Below the pieces are notes generated by a model. That model saw only the letters and a program-made list of their open reading frames with translations. It was not told the DNA's origin and made no database searches. A DNA stretch of 64,000 bases, from the NCBI GenBank assembly GCA_023055505.1, contig JALIRH010000006.1, positions 23,471,105-23,535,104 on the forward strand, in the 5' to 3' direction. Shown here piece after piece: positions 22,901-36,500 of this stretch (positions are counted from its first letter, which is position 1; the number at the start of each line of letters is the position of its first letter). This stretch comes from Callipepla californica brunnescens. Taxonomy: Eukaryota > Chordata > Aves > Galliformes > Odontophoridae. Both the position numbers and the translations under genes were made by a program.

Positions 22901-25090
22901 TTTTCATCTGTGTAAGATGCTTTCTGATGGATTAATTTATTTTTTCACTTGTAACTTATTCCTTAATCTTAGAATACGATTGAATGCATACATGACAACA
23001 TTGTATTGTTATGTTTCAAGGGATTTATTTCTGGTATCCTTTTCACTTGATCTCTTCGTTGCAATTCCTGTAGCAAAACCTACTGCACTTTAAAATAAAG
23101 CTCTGTTAGTTATATGTTGACAGGTGTTTCCATTACTGGAGTGTAATGGCACAATAAAAAAAAGCAAAACCTTAATGTATTCCATATAGAATAGCCATAA
23201 AATTTCAAAATTGTGAGTTAGACTATCATGAAACACTTAAATGACTAAAAATGTTAGCTATGCTGCTATTCTGACCCACGGAACAAAGTCAATTTTGTAA
23301 TGTTTTAAAAATGAATGAACGGAGCCACTAAAACTTGAAGATTTGTTTCTCCATCTTGGTACTTAGGGGGCAATTGCTTGCTTCCTGATTTCATGTGAAG
23401 ACAAGCATTAAATGTCTTATCCTGTGTAGCATAGCTTTGAAGTTCTCAGTGCACTTCTGGTTTGTGCATGACCTTGATGTTAACATTGTGGTATATCTTG
23501 CAGCCTTGTGCTGATGGAGTTTTTGTTTCAGTTTGTCCTCAGAAGTCCTTGAAGTGAATAAACTTCGTAGTGATTCATTGCAAACATGATGAGGCTTTCT
23601 AGTGTGTGGCTAGCCACTGCATTTCTGAGCACTTGGGTTGAACCGTTAGGGTCTTCAACTATCACAATGAAATGTGCCCACATGATGGGAAGGATGGTGC
23701 TTGAAGCAGTACGAGAGAGATTTCTAGATTTGGAGAAATGTTATTTCTCACTTGCTATTTAAGGCTTCCTTTTGGGAGGTGGAGAGCTGATGGCAGATTT
23801 AGTTATGGTTTTGCTGTTCTCCCCTCCCCTCTCTCTGCAGTCTGTAGTGGGTTATCTGTGTGGTATCAGAGCATCTTTGAAGAAAGTCACCCATTTCATG
23901 AGTCAGGCACCCACATGAACCTCCACATCAGTGGGACTGGATGTGTAGTTAAGATTTAACTAAGGCTAGCAGTAATAAGCAGTAATACTCACCTCTGAAC
24001 TAAGGTTTTGATTGCCTCTAACAAAATCCCCAAACCCTAGCAACGCTTTTAGGCTTACTGCTTCTGAAAGGGAAGGGTGAACAAGATGAGTGCAGCCCTT
24101 GTTCTATGTTCTAAAATCTAGTCAGACATGTTAAATGCAGTTATTGGGCATGGCAAAAACATCTGCTATGTCTACTTGAGAAGCCTTTTTTTTTTTTTTA
24201 AACCTTTAGATGGAGATTCTGGTAATGAAGGAGGATTGCTCTGCTGCCCCTAAAGCTTTTGTCATGCAAACCTGTTTTCTGCCTTCGGACAGGAGCTGTT
24301 CTCTGCAAGGAATCTGTACAGTTAGAGCTGGTGTGTCCAGCCCTAGGGCGTAGTGTGAAACCCTGTGGTAAGGGCCTTGCAGTGTGGGTGCCTATGCTTT
24401 TTGGATCCTGAAACTGCTTTTTGCTTGGTGTGAGTAGGGATGTCTATTGGCAGACATGAAAGCATTACGGTGCCTAAACGTTTTGGGTCTGACCATGAGC
24501 AATTTTGGGCTTTTTGTTTTTAAGTAAGTGAACTTAACCACTGTTAACACCCAATGTACAGAGTGTGCATATAATAGCTTGAAAAATGTATAGAAATACT
24601 GATGGGTTATAACTATTTTTGTAACTTAAAATTGTAAACTTGTTATTGTAACTGTGTGGCAAATTATCAACTTCAGCATGATAAATAAACACTGTAAGCA
24701 GTATTTGGGAATAGGTAAGACACAAGCTATCTTAATGCAAGTTAACTGAGACAATGGATCTTATTATTTAGGGGTTCAACATTTGGATTTAACTTCATTA
24801 TGGATATTCAGTTCTAAACAAATGTTTGACTCAAAGAATGATATTAAATTTTCTATTTAAAAAGAAGTCTGGGTCATGTATCTTTTTTAAAACTGACTTT
24901 ACTTTTTTTCTTCTTCCTCATCCCCAATTCTTTCCCTGCAGGTTTTCATCTAGCTTCAATGGTGTCATTTCAATTTCTATGATTATTGGCATTGTGTGGT
25001 GTAAAAGCTCTGCAGTCTACCAGTCTACCTTTGTTGATATTGTGCTTTAATGTGTCAGGCCTGTAATAAAGTGGAGTGCAAAGCAGCATA
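19965..25090 (+). other. TMEM106B: TMEM106B 3' UTR with several poly(A) signals
   Basis: No gene follows the stop codon for more than 30 kb, and mammalian TMEM106B has a 3' UTR of several kilobases. AATAAA hexamers on the + strand lie at 21,075, 21,101, 21,404, 23,094, 23,153, 24,684 and 25,065. The 23,094 and 25,065 signals sit before GT-rich DNA and are the best candidate ends. AT-rich stretches and a T run (about 22,143-22,166) lie within it. Which sites are used cannot be read from sequence. Open frames inside (for example 22,662-23,093) look like chance. Confidence 0.55.
25065..25070 (+). terminator. TMEM106B: Candidate distal poly(A) signal of TMEM106B
   Basis: AATAAA followed within about 10-30 bases by a G/T-rich stretch. 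It is the last + strand signal before a repeat-derived block. The 23,094-23,099 signal is an alternative. Inference only. Confidence 0.35.
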
Positions 25091-25149
25091 TGTGAATGAT
25101 TTACTGTCGTCTGACTTTGGACTGCTGAAGTAACTGAGTCAGAAGCGAA

Positions 25150-25700
25150 GGCTGTTGCGTGGGGTGATCCAGCAGGCAGGTGAGCCCTCACCCAGTTGCT
25201 TGTTCGCCTCCACCCTGCTGGGGTGAGGGAGAGAACCGGCAGGGTGAAACTAAGAGAACTCAGTAGCTGAGGTAAATTCAGTTTAATAGGTGAAGCAAAG
25301 CAGTGTGCAGAAGCAAAAGTAAATCAGGAGTTTCTTTCCTGTTGGCAGGCAGATGCTCACAATGGGAGGACAAACACCATCACCCTGATGTCCCCCTTTT
25401 GTCCTAATTTCACCAAGCTTTTATTGCTGAGCGTGACCTTGTGGTACAATATGGAATATCCCTCAGTAGGGGTTCAGCTGTCCTGCATATGTCCCTCTCA
25501 GCTTCTTTCACTCCCTCCCAGTCCTAATTCCTGTAGGCCAAGGAGGAAAGGGGTGGAGGTGATGAAAAAGGAAACCTCAGTGCTATGTGAGCTCTGCTCA
25601 GCATTAGCCAAAAACACTAATGTGTTATCAACGCTCCTCTAGCCACAAACCTAAAACACAACACTGTAAGGGCTGCTGTGAAGAAAATTAACTCCATCCC
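25150..25700. repeat. Dispersed repeat, possibly ERV/LTR-derived
   Basis: This block differs in texture from its surroundings and resembles a dispersed avian repeat I associate with endogenous retroviral LTR or flanking sequence. The resemblance is in the stretch around the phrase CAATATGGAATATCCC and in the closing GAAAATTAACTCCATCCCAG. No retroviral coding frame is present. The family assignment rests on memory of the pattern, and the boundaries are approximate. Confidence 0.35.
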
Positions 25701-28700
25701 AGCCAGATTCACAACACTTATTACGCTGCCATTAACCAGTATTGCCTAAAAGCTTTAACAAAGATTAAAACAAAGAACAAGGCTTCATTTGATGCATTCA
25801 TAGCATATGCTGATGCTCTGGGTAAGCTGTTACAGATGTTTCAGACCACTTTTTAAATTTGCTCTTTGAGAAATCTATTTCTGTGTATTTATGAAGGCTA
25901 CACTGGTTTTTCTGCTCAGACTTGAATGCTTAATGGAGTCTCACAGGTTGTGGAGTTTGGGGCTGTTTTGTTTCAGTTTGTGGATTTCTTTAAAAAGGGA
26001 AAAAGTTAACTTTTAAAACTGCAAGTTAAAATTAAAAAAAAAAAAGAAAAAACATGCTTTCTGTTTTCTTTTCTGTATTCCTTTTTCTTTCCCATAGTTG
26101 CCCAGAGTTTCCTATTTGGACAAGCCCTCTGTTGAACACTATAAATTGCAGAACAATAAACTTCAAGCACTGTTTCACTGTGCATAAATAGAACTAAATG
26201 ACCTGTGAAGAGCTGCTTTTCTTGTGCTGCCTGTATCACCTGTCTTGTGTTACCTTTAGCAGTGAAAGACTTTTTTTTGATCCAAATATTTTATGTGGTT
26301 TAGATTCCTCTCTTTTTTTCCAGCTAGAGGGGTGGAAAGGAGTTCCTGCCAGGCAAATTTCAACCACTGCATTGTCATGCTCTGAAGAGTGTGAAGAAAT
26401 ACATTTATATGGGAGTTGGTAAGCAAAAATGAATTTGAACAAGTTTAAAGACCCAAAATTTCGTAGAAACAGAGATTTGTCAAGGTAACAAGAGAGGGGT
26501 TTGACATCTTAAAATAACTTAGTTTCAAAGATCTGACAGTGGCATGAATTTCTGAATGATTTTGGAGGTTTCTCTGGCTGGCTGTGGTTTGCTTTCCTTT
26601 TATTTCTCAAAATTTCACATAGCTTTCCATGTGACCGTGTGAGTGAGCACGTACCTCGGAGACATTATTGTGCTAATGTGTTCACCTGAGGGAAGATTGC
26701 GAACACCAGTGATGAATGACACTAATTGCCTTCAAGTGTGAAAATGATGTCTATCTGGCAATGTAAAGAATACCAGACCACATGTTTAATTTTGCTGGAA
26801 GTCTCTTGGTGTCAGATAAGGTAAAGATCCGTCTACATCTTTGTTTTGGTTCTGTTAGTTTTTCTTTTTTTCTTCCTCCAGGAATCCCTGTTTCTTACGC
26901 CTGAAAGCTGAGACGCCTCACTCAGGTTTCCTGTGTATGGGTAGCAGGTGCCACACAGTTTAATGAGCTGTCATGGGCTCTGCAGAGTTGACACGGCTCC
27001 ATAATGGAGCTACTTTTTCTTGAGGCAGTCAATTTTCTTGAGGCAGTCGATCACCTAATACAGCAAAACTAGAACTTGATTAAGGAGCTTCAGCACTGCT
27101 GTAACGTAACATTTCACCGACTGAAGTTAAGGGTATCTTTCCTGGGAGGTTTTCTTGAAGAAGTAATGCTTGTAGCTGCAACAGCCACATAATTGAGGTA
27201 GAAGAATAAACATAATTTACCTTTATCTCACTTTGTCACGGTGCTGTCATTCTCATAGTGGTCAGAAGAATAATGTAAGAGTTATCTTGGTGGTAATGTC
27301 TAGAAAAACAATAGGTTAAAAACCTACTTTTTTTTTTTTATAACAATTTCTGGATGTTTACTTTCTACACGATATGTATTGTTTCTTAAATGCTGAATCT
27401 GATTCAGTTTTCTTTTTAGGAATGTTACTAGCTGGCTGCCAAATTTGCTCACTCAACTTCAGTCTATTTAAACATGTTGACACTATCAGTGCTGTTGTGA
27501 GTCAGGAACTATTTCACTTCCCACACTGACACCGATGTTGTGAATTTTTCATCAAATATGCAAAGAAATGTTAAAATAAACCTCAGAAGTCCAACCATTG
27601 TTGCAGAATGTAGCTTCCATAATTCACACCACCTGCCTCTCCTGGCCCAGTGTTAGGCAAGAACTGCTGTTTCAATATTCACCTGACCCAACAGGCCAGA
27701 CTAACTTGTGAACAGTTTATGATCAGGAGACCATTGTGGCTTTGACATCTTCGCTGCTGTGTGCCAGGATCCAGCTCTTCAGCAGTGATATTTGTTTGTG
27801 GTGGTCAAGACTGAGGTGCTGCCTTGTGGGCTTTGGGAAGGCCGATGTAGTTCTTAGAAGCACCTGTTCTTTGATTTCTGGGAGGAAATCAAGCTGATGT
27901 GTGGACACGTCACAAATGCTGAATACAACTCAAAGTTACTTCGCAGCTAAATTGGGAGCTGAAAGGTGTGGACAAAGGAGGAGCATTCAGAACCTCCCAT
28001 TCCTCCAAAAAAAAGAAAAACAGCTCACCACTATTATTGCCGATTTATTAGTATACATGATTGGTGGCTGGCAACCTATCTTCCATTCTTGTGGGGATTT
28101 TTTTTTCTTAATTGCAAGCCCTCGTGTGGACACAGTCTGCGCTGCTGCCTTCCTTCAATAGGTGGAGCCGTGACCTCGCTGTGTGCCCACGGTAGCTGTA
28201 ATGGGAGCTGGGGTGCTTCAGGTTCTGCTTGAGGAGCTGAGGGCTTCCCGAGGAGAGGAGCCTGCTTAAGTGTGTTTCCTGCTTGCCATCCTTCTTCCTT
28301 CCCGGCCACTCCACGACCACGCAACCAGGAGTAAAAATAACCTTTCAGAAAGTAGTAGTGCTTTCCTGTTCACTGTTCTAAGGAAATGGATATTAAACCC
28401 GACAAAAAAAATGTGGTGTATGGCATTCGCTCTGACTGTGTGAAATGCTCTTGTTCACACATTTAGGATTATGAAGCATATGGGACTTGAGTATGTTTTA
28501 TCTGAGCAGCAGCAGGAAGACTGCAGCCTGCTCTGTGTCAGTGCAGCTACAGAAGGCTTACCACGTTCAAAGTCCATTTTCCCTTCCCTCACTGTTCTTG
28601 CGACCACCTGGAAGCCACTGCCTCCTTTAGCATTCAAGTTGAACTGTTTTTATTTTACTTAAGTCCTTGCCCAGTTCTTTGATGTAGTGCCTTTGTGCTC

Positions 28701-28730
28701 TGCCTATGGTTATCAGCAGTGAATCAATGT
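25700..28730. other. Intergenic, no gene seen
   Basis: AT-rich DNA with A/T tracts (for example about 26,033-26,052 and 27,329-27,340). No open frame has a recognisable domain, and I found no clear repeat family. Confidence 0.5.
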
Positions 28731-28732
28731 CG

Positions 28733-28846
28733 ACTCTCCTCCTCTGGAGACATTCAAACCCGCCTGGATGCCTAACTGTGCAACCTGGGCTAGGTAGCTG
28801 CTTTGGCAGAGAGTTGCACTCTATGATCTCTAGAGGTCTAATCCAC
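28733..28846 (+). mobile_element. CR1 LINE 3' fragment
   Basis: The string runs through CTCCTCTGGAGACATTCAAA, then the CAACCTGGGCTAGGTAGCTG motif and a diverged ATGATCTCTAGAGGTC. This is the standard 3' end of avian CR1, sense on the + strand. It is short and diverged, with the 8-bp terminal repeats lost. Confidence 0.8.
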
Positions 28847-30533
28847 GATGGCACTGTGCGTTCAGGAAATGTGTTGAAAGCTTATTTAGCATTATGCAAA
28901 TGTTTTTGTATTGTATCAGTTTTTGACCCTGTTCTCTACTAGAGGTCTTCATCTATACCATATGATCTTCCCTAGATAGCAGTAGTGAGTTAACAGTACA
29001 GTGAGAACTCTGTCCTAAATACACTCTCTGACACGTGCCTGGAAGAACCTTATTTCTCAGACAGGCTTCCCTGTGCAGTTCTTAATGTGCACACTTGGAT
29101 AACGGACCTGAAGCTTGTGTCTAGTTTAATGTATTTAAAATCAGATGTGTCGCTCAATGGCTTGGACCCACTATTATAAACCAAAAATTCCTTAATTCGT
29201 TCCCTGTCTCTCAAATAGTGACTTCTAAAAAGCAAACTCCCTGTACTTTGAAAATGTGGATATTCTTGCTTTTTTACTACAGAGAGACTTATTATGATAT
29301 AAAGCCTCTAAGATACATTTGTTAAGCATTACTCTTAATGCAAATCAATTTTCTAAAAGCATTTTTTATGTGGAATAAACTAGAATATATTTGAGAGTTA
29401 CACATGCTGGTTGCATCTCTTTTCTGTAGATGCTTAAATTTGTAGTAAGTGGATATCTGGCTGATGAAAATAGCCCGGAGTGGTGGAATTAGTTCTTAAT
29501 AGCTGAGTGGAAGGAAAGTGTTCTGGGAGAGAGTAAATGTTTAATAAAGCAACAAATGCAATGAGCTGATACTTGAATGTTTCACATGTGTTCCTCCCTA
29601 GTTCTCAGTTATCCGTAAGGCATGGAAGAACATCTCTGATACTGCAGGGTATGTTTGCAGTGATCATGCAACAGACAATCTGTTCTGGAACTTAAGTTAA
29701 CGATGGCAGTGCTGTGCTGGATTATTTTATTCCCGTTTGCTCTCCTGTGCTATTTGAATAATAGGTTCTGTCAGTGCTATAACCTTACAGGGTAATGCCT
29801 AACAATGAGATGTGCTTCTGATGGGCTTCACAAAGTACATTTCTGGATATAAGTCTTTGTGTTTTGGGAAAACAGTCTGGACAGCCTTTGTGTACTACTA
29901 GTATTGTGATACTGAGTCACAGGAAATGGGTAGAATTTCAAATCCATTAATACTTCTTGAGAATCAGTATCTTTATTCCATGAACTAATTTCAGCAATCC
30001 AGATTTTTTTCTTACTGTGTCTCCAGGAAAATTTGACTCTAATTTCACAGCTGCTATTGTGAGACTCTAGCAGTTGTGTTCAGCCCGCTGGACACGGGGC
30101 CTGATCTGTAATGAATGACTGTAGTGCAGCAGTACAAGGTTTGTTGCAGTTGGGTGGGGGCTGTTCAGGCTCTGTTTGTGTTGGTGTTTTTTGTTGTCAT
30201 TTTGTTTTTTTTTTTTCCCTATCCTTCCCCCAAGACTGATCTGTTCTTTTCAGCTAGTTATTGAAGAGACACCGCATACGGGTGTATGGTCCCTGGGTGT
30301 GGGTTCCTGTGGGACAGCAAGCTGCAAACAATGGCACTGCCTCACGGCAGCAGTGCTCACTCCATTAGGATGGCTGATTGATAGCAGGAGCAGAGTGAAG
30401 CATGGAAGTGTGCAAGGAACTGCCAGGAGACATAAGCGGGACGGTACAGAATCTGACCCAAATCTCATCTGAAATGTCAAGAAGAGCAATTACTTTATTA
30501 CCGAGCTGTATGAGACGGTTGGTGATTCAGCCT

Positions 30534-30559
30534 GTGTGTATGTGCATGCACATACACAC
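30534..30559. repeat. Perfect 26-bp palindrome, alternating purine-pyrimidine
   Basis: The left half GTGTGTATGTGCA (30,534-30,546) is followed directly by its exact reverse complement TGCACATACACAC (30,547-30,559). Every step alternates purine and pyrimidine. Such DNA can extrude a cruciform or adopt the Z form. It may simply be a product of a mirror-expanded GT/AC microsatellite. Confidence 0.9.
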
Positions 30560-32735
30560 GTTTTCCCATGTGGGCTGCTGATCCATTGCATTTGCAGTCT
30601 TGCCTTTAAGCCTGTGAATGCTCTGCTGAAATCTAATGGTCAGAAAATTGATCGTTAGCATAATACTGTTCCAAAACAGCTGTTTGGGGATCTGTCATTC
30701 GAAGGTACAACAATGCTTTTCATTTATCTCTGACTGTTCATTAGCTGAAGTAAACAAATCTGGCTCTGAAGAATCAATTCAGATTGTATGAATATGAGTA
30801 GTGATGTCATCGGGTGACTTTAGAGCTGACTTTGCAGCTGATGATGGCATAAAAGGACATAGAAGATCTTTATTTCTACTAATTGCTGCTGATCGTGTAG
30901 TGCTGCAACGTTAACCTGAGATCAATGAGTGCCTTCACTGAACAGCATTGAGCATCCCTGGAAAAAACGTAACAAATACTCATATACTGGATCTTCAATG
31001 AGCGAAGTGTTGGTGTTGGTTTATGAAAGATGTGAATATGTAAGTACACAAAATATCACTGAAATTGTGTTTTTATAAACAAAGCCTTCTCTCACATGGG
31101 CAAACAACTTACCTCAGAGCTGATGTGACATATTAATTTATAGGTGTTTTGGCTAATGCTCCTTGGAAAACAAGGTACTATTGTAAGGGTATATCCAGTA
31201 TCCCAATGGAAGCTATCAGGATGGAACAACCCACGTGTTACTTCTGTTAGTTCTTTGCACTAAAATGCTGCATGTACGTTGGGTGTATTGATAAGCTGAA
31301 CCAGTGTTTAAATATCCCATAGAAAGCTAATGAAATCTGCATTTATGTAGTACTTTAGGAAATGAAGCTATTCACTTAAAAGATCGATCAGTACACCTGA
31401 TCCAAATTCTGGCTTCAGTGCTTTTATCCTGAGTGAGAATATTGCTTCTTGTTTAAGAGATTTAAATGCTGTACTTCTCCATTTGGCAGCTGGTAATAGA
31501 AAGCTGTGCAACTTGTACAAATTAAATTGTGCAGAGAATCGCTGCCTCTGAACTGAATTTGTAATCACTTGAAGAGATCCTGCATAGCAGTACTATCAGC
31601 ATGTAGGTGTGAGAGGGAGGAACTGTGAAGTAAACAGTGCTGTAAAGCTGATTTTTGCAACTCAGATAACTCTTTTAATTGTGGGGTTTTTTTAAAAACT
31701 TTCTTTCCATGGAAAGAAGAATCGTGTAGCAGTTTGGGTTTTATCTGTTACAAATCCCCCAGTGTTCTCCTTTCTCATCTTAATCGTTTAAATAGAAGAA
31801 TAAAACAGATGATTTTAAGTCCTTTAGAAAAATTGAAGGTCTGACTAATGAAATCCTAAATGTGCCATGTGTAGGGAAAGCATTCAAATGCAGCAAAAAG
31901 AGGAGTTCAATTAAGATAATTTTAATAGAACTGCAAGTAGCTAGATAGGAAAACACAACTCCTCTGTGAGAGGGTGTGGGGGGGAAGGGTAGGTTACTTT
32001 CTTCATCCTTAATTCAATTAAAAGTAACATAAAATAATCAGTGTAACAAGGAAGCAGTGTCATCTGTCTTGAAAATGCATCTTCAAGACAGTTCAAAGCT
32101 TACAGCTATTCCCAGCTTAAGATCTTGTCTGGTTTTTATTTTTATTTTTCCAAATGCATTTTAAATACTATCTTATTGGTGCACCACAAACCTCAGTCTC
32201 ACTCTCCCAGAGACTCAGAGATGTATCTGGCTTTTGTCATTGCAACGTCTTGGTCTTTCTTACATGGGCCTGCTTATCCTTTCTCTTTCTGCAGACATTT
32301 ACAGATTACTGCTCCAGTGATTAAGTTTTAGAATTAAATTATCAGTGCTGGCTAAAAGTTGGTATTCATGGGAAATATTTAGTTTTTATTTGAAATTGGA
32401 ATGAAGAGGAGGAACTTTCCAGGAGGAAAAGATCTGATTAAAATGAATTTTATCCTGCTGCAGTTTCACTTCCCGTTGTGATTCCTTACAGGGGTTAGTT
32501 GTGGAATCAAACTCTGTAGCTTGATATATATGGGTTATAAAGCATGTCCATTTATTCAGTGCTGTGCACATGTGCTGGGTGCAAGGGGGGTAGCCCCAGA
32601 TAACTTGCACGGAGTAGAGGGGGAAATGACTGTTAACATATTCTTTGTGCTTCCGAGAACTGGGACAGATTGTTACAAATAATTCAGAGAAATTATTTTA
32701 ATGCCGCCCCAAATTCCTCTAGGTCAGCGTGAGCA

Positions 32736-32749
32736 GCGCCTCCTGGTGG
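32736..32749 (-). promoter_or_regulatory. CTCF-like binding motif
   Basis: On the minus strand this reads CCACCAGGAGGCGC, which fits every position of the 14-bp CTCF core consensus. It sits in a small GC-rich patch in the middle of the gene-free interval between TMEM106B and the EGF-repeat gene. That position would suit an insulator or loop anchor. Occupancy is unknown. Confidence 0.5.
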
Positions 32750-33477
32750 TCGTGGGTGGGGGTCTCAGATGAAGGCCGTAGGTCTTCCTCACTGTGCACT
32801 TTTCACCTGTCTTAATTGAAGGAAGCTGATCCAGTTTCTTTAGGCTGTTATCTAGCTGCAGTCATCTTGTTCCTCGAGGGCAGCCTATCAGTGCTCTCTT
32901 ATTGCTCTTGCTCAAGGGTTGCTACATGTAAACTTCTTCCTACCCAACACTGAGGTTTCAGTTTTAACCCATTACAGTCTCAGGGGGAACTAGACAAACA
33001 AAAGAACACTGGTGCTTGTGTGGAATTCCATAGGCAAAGCTGGACCCAGGAGCTTGTGGATCCCATGGAAAAGCTTTACAATGGGCATTTGAATTTAGTG
33101 AAGGCTTCAGTGCGAAATCAATCAGTATGAGTGGTTTGCCAGCTAAATTAAAAATGAGACCAGACACTGCATCTCTACGTGTGAAGAGCAAGGGTGCCAA
33201 CACTGCTGACACTCTGACAGCTCTCTGTAGGTTTTTTTTTCTCTCAGATGAACAGAAGTTCACCATAACTTTGACCTTTGATACGCCATGATGGCATGCA
33301 CATGTGTCTACATATGCCTATATAAGCACACATTCTAGCTATTAAGCACGAAAGACCTGTGATGAAGAATGGGAACTGATAATATCAGAGCCTAACAATT
33401 ATCGTGTTTTATTTTTCTGTGTTCTGTTTTGCTGATGAATAAGCTGTTAGGCTTTAATATTGCATTGTCTACACTCT

Positions 33478-33500
33478 TTTTTTTTTTTTTTTTTTTTTTT
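33478..33500. repeat. Poly(T) tract
   Basis: An uninterrupted run of more than 20 T, followed by GTGGAAGAG. It could be the tail of a minus-strand retroposon, but no body is recognisable next to it. Confidence 0.7.
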
Positions 33501-36500
33501 GTGGAAGAGTTATTATATAATGGCTGTCTGTGCCTTCTTTGTAATGTACCAATGGTCTTGACAGATTTTTCAGGAGACATGTGGGACTCATTTGTTAACT
33601 GTCCCAGGAGGGATGTCATGATGATAAATAATGACTGCATCAGCCAGTGCTCTCTAGAGAGAAGTTCCCCCTGGAACAGGGGTGACTGGAGAAAAAATGG
33701 CTAATGGTCTGAGCTGTGCTGACATACAGACTGAAGTTTTCATGTGACAGTATACCGAGCTGAGGGCAGGTCCTGCATGTCGGTATATATCACCTCAGCT
33801 GGGAGAGCTGCTGTCCAAACGGTTTCCTGATTTAGTTTATTCAGCAGCCCTTCCCACTCTCCTCTGGCCTTACTCCCGGCTACAAATGGTATGCTACCCA
33901 TTTGCAACATGTGCGATGGAAATGTCGGGCTGGTAGGCTGTACCTGAAAGCGTATTAAATAAAAACACAATCATGCCTGGAGGTCACAACCATGGCAGTG
34001 TCAGGTGGAGGATGCTGGAAATATAGTTTCTAGTTTAGCTGTCATTTGAGATGCACTGAAAATGAATAGTGAAGTTGACAGTTATATAAATATACTGTGT
34101 ATTTTCTGGGATATCCAGACTGAAATCTTTCCATGTGTTCATACATGCAATGCATTTCACAGCTTTCCAGGCCTTATTGTCATACACAGTTAGGATGTTG
34201 TTGCTGAAGTCATAAAGAGCACCATCAGAGATGGCTGTCCAGGCTGGCAGCTAGCACAATATGCTGAAGGTGAACAAATATTAGAAATGCCTAGGATCTA
34301 GAAATTAATTACTTGATAGCAACAAGGCACATTTACAGACTAAAGAAAAAAGAAAAGATGTTCCATCTTGCAGGTTTCTAATCTCCCCTCTGTGCTGCAG
34401 TATTTTTCAACAGAGCAGTCTCACAATTAGTTCCCTTGCATCAAATATTTGCCCTTTCCAAGGAAAATAGTTATACATTTTGCTGGCAGAAAATTGCTTA
34501 AGATATTGCGTCCCATGTTGTCTGTTTCCATTTATTGTTGTGAGCGCATGTGCCTTGTGCAGGCATCCAGAATGCAGAATTCGTACACAAGATCACAAAC
34601 AGAGCTTCAGCTCTGCATAGCGATCTGAAGTCAATAAACTTCATTTAAAACACTGTTAGCTGAACTTATTCCTGCATCTCTGGCAAACCTACAGCATTCA
34701 GTCAGGAGCATCCTTTCATATCACACTCTGCCTAGTTTAACAGCAGATGGATATCTGGATATCGCTCTGCTACAAACTAGTTACGGACTAGGTCCAAGAC
34801 TTAATGTACTTAGAAGAGGACTCTGAATGTGCTGTGATATTATCTGAATTGAGGAAATTATTTTTTTCATAAAATGTACACTCTTCAAGATATTTCATGT
34901 TTAAAATGTTAATAGCAGGGGTTTTTTTAGAGTTGTTTGTTGGATTTGTTAGTTTGTGTTGGGTTTTTTCTTTTAGATATTCAGTCAAAAGTTATGGAAA
35001 GTTTTTAATTTATATAAGAAAGTAGTTGTTTTCTTTTGAAGCCAAAATAAATGTTGTGGATGCTAGATAAATCTTTTTTAAATGGGGGAGGGGAGAGAAA
35101 CAATCATAATTTTGCTAATGCTTTTAATGTGATCTGGGAAGGCTGGTGTCTCTAGAGCTGTGATAACATTTGCATTCTTCTCAGAAGCTGTGGGGAGCTG
35201 GAACTGGGGACGAGGGAAATGGGAGTTCAAGTAAACCAAGTAAAACCCAGTGGTTGTAATTTAATGTGAAGTACTGCCCAGACACTCTGACCCCTTCTAT
35301 TTAGGCATGTATGTGACATGACAGTCCTGTTGGACAACTGGAACACAGCCCTCAGCTACAGTTCAGAGGGCCTTCAAGCTCGCCCATCTGGCACACTTGT
35401 CAAATTCACCACAGCAAATGTGAGGACTGAGGGACTGGGCAGGATTGATTGGTTTCAGAACATCCACTTGTGTTCACGAGCACACAGTACCTATCGTGGT
35501 CCTCCCTGAGTGTCCAGAACTTCTTGCACACTTCTGCCTTTCCTCAGCAGGTGCTACCAGTGTCCCTGTGGATGCTCCACTGGTGTGAGGTGACATGAGG
35601 GACAGGCACACGTCCTGCAGGAATGTTCCTTGAGCCACTCCCCAGGAAACTGCTGTACTCAGTGTGACAAACTCCACTTGTCAGGTCCTGTCAGTTTTGG
35701 TATTTGACATCCATAGACAGAAGCCATTTGTTTATTTAATCTTAATCCATGCTTGCATTGAAGGCAATGACTTTGTGCATGTTTTTACTCAATTTTATAA
35801 GCATGCTCACGTCCTTGTACCCTTGGGTCATTTTGCATTTTGTTGGAATAATACATGTATGTGTTACACGCTGTTAATATTTAATGAAACTCCCTGGTGA
35901 GGTTTCCAGCAAGATCATATTCTGAAAGCTGGAGAAAAGAAAATCATTTAAAAAACAAAAATCCTGCCTGTAATCACAGCAGCTGTAGACGGTGCCATTT
36001 TCTTTTGTTTGCAGAACCCCAAGTGAGTTAGGTTTCTAAACTGTTAAATATAACAGGGAACATTCTATTTGCCATGCATCCACCTCTTCATAAATAACAA
36101 ATTTGTGGGGGCTCTTACTGGGGATGTAATTCCCATTCTGTTTTACATAGTCAAGCAACATATGCTTGGATGAGTTAATGTGCCATAATATATCCAAGAC
36201 TTCCACAAAATTGTAACATGTTTTAATTACTTTACAGCGAGAAACAAATACATTTCTTAGGCTAAATGTTCAAAGGGATCTATAAGCTCTACCATGTAGG
36301 TCCTACCCTTCACCAGGCTTTATGCAGTGTACTGCCTGCAGCCAGCTTAACTGAATCAAGACCTAGAGCTGTTTGTATAGATGTGTCAACACAGTATAGC
36401 TGTGTTTTTGCTAAATCTCTTGCTAGAAAGCTTGATTTTCTTGTTGCCATGACTGAACTGTAAATTAACAGAAGTCTTGTTCCTGGCCCTGCAGCTATGC

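Noticed and set aside
22662..23093. 143-codon + frame in the TMEM106B 3' region
   Set aside because: It lies in the probable 3' UTR. No recognisable protein features.
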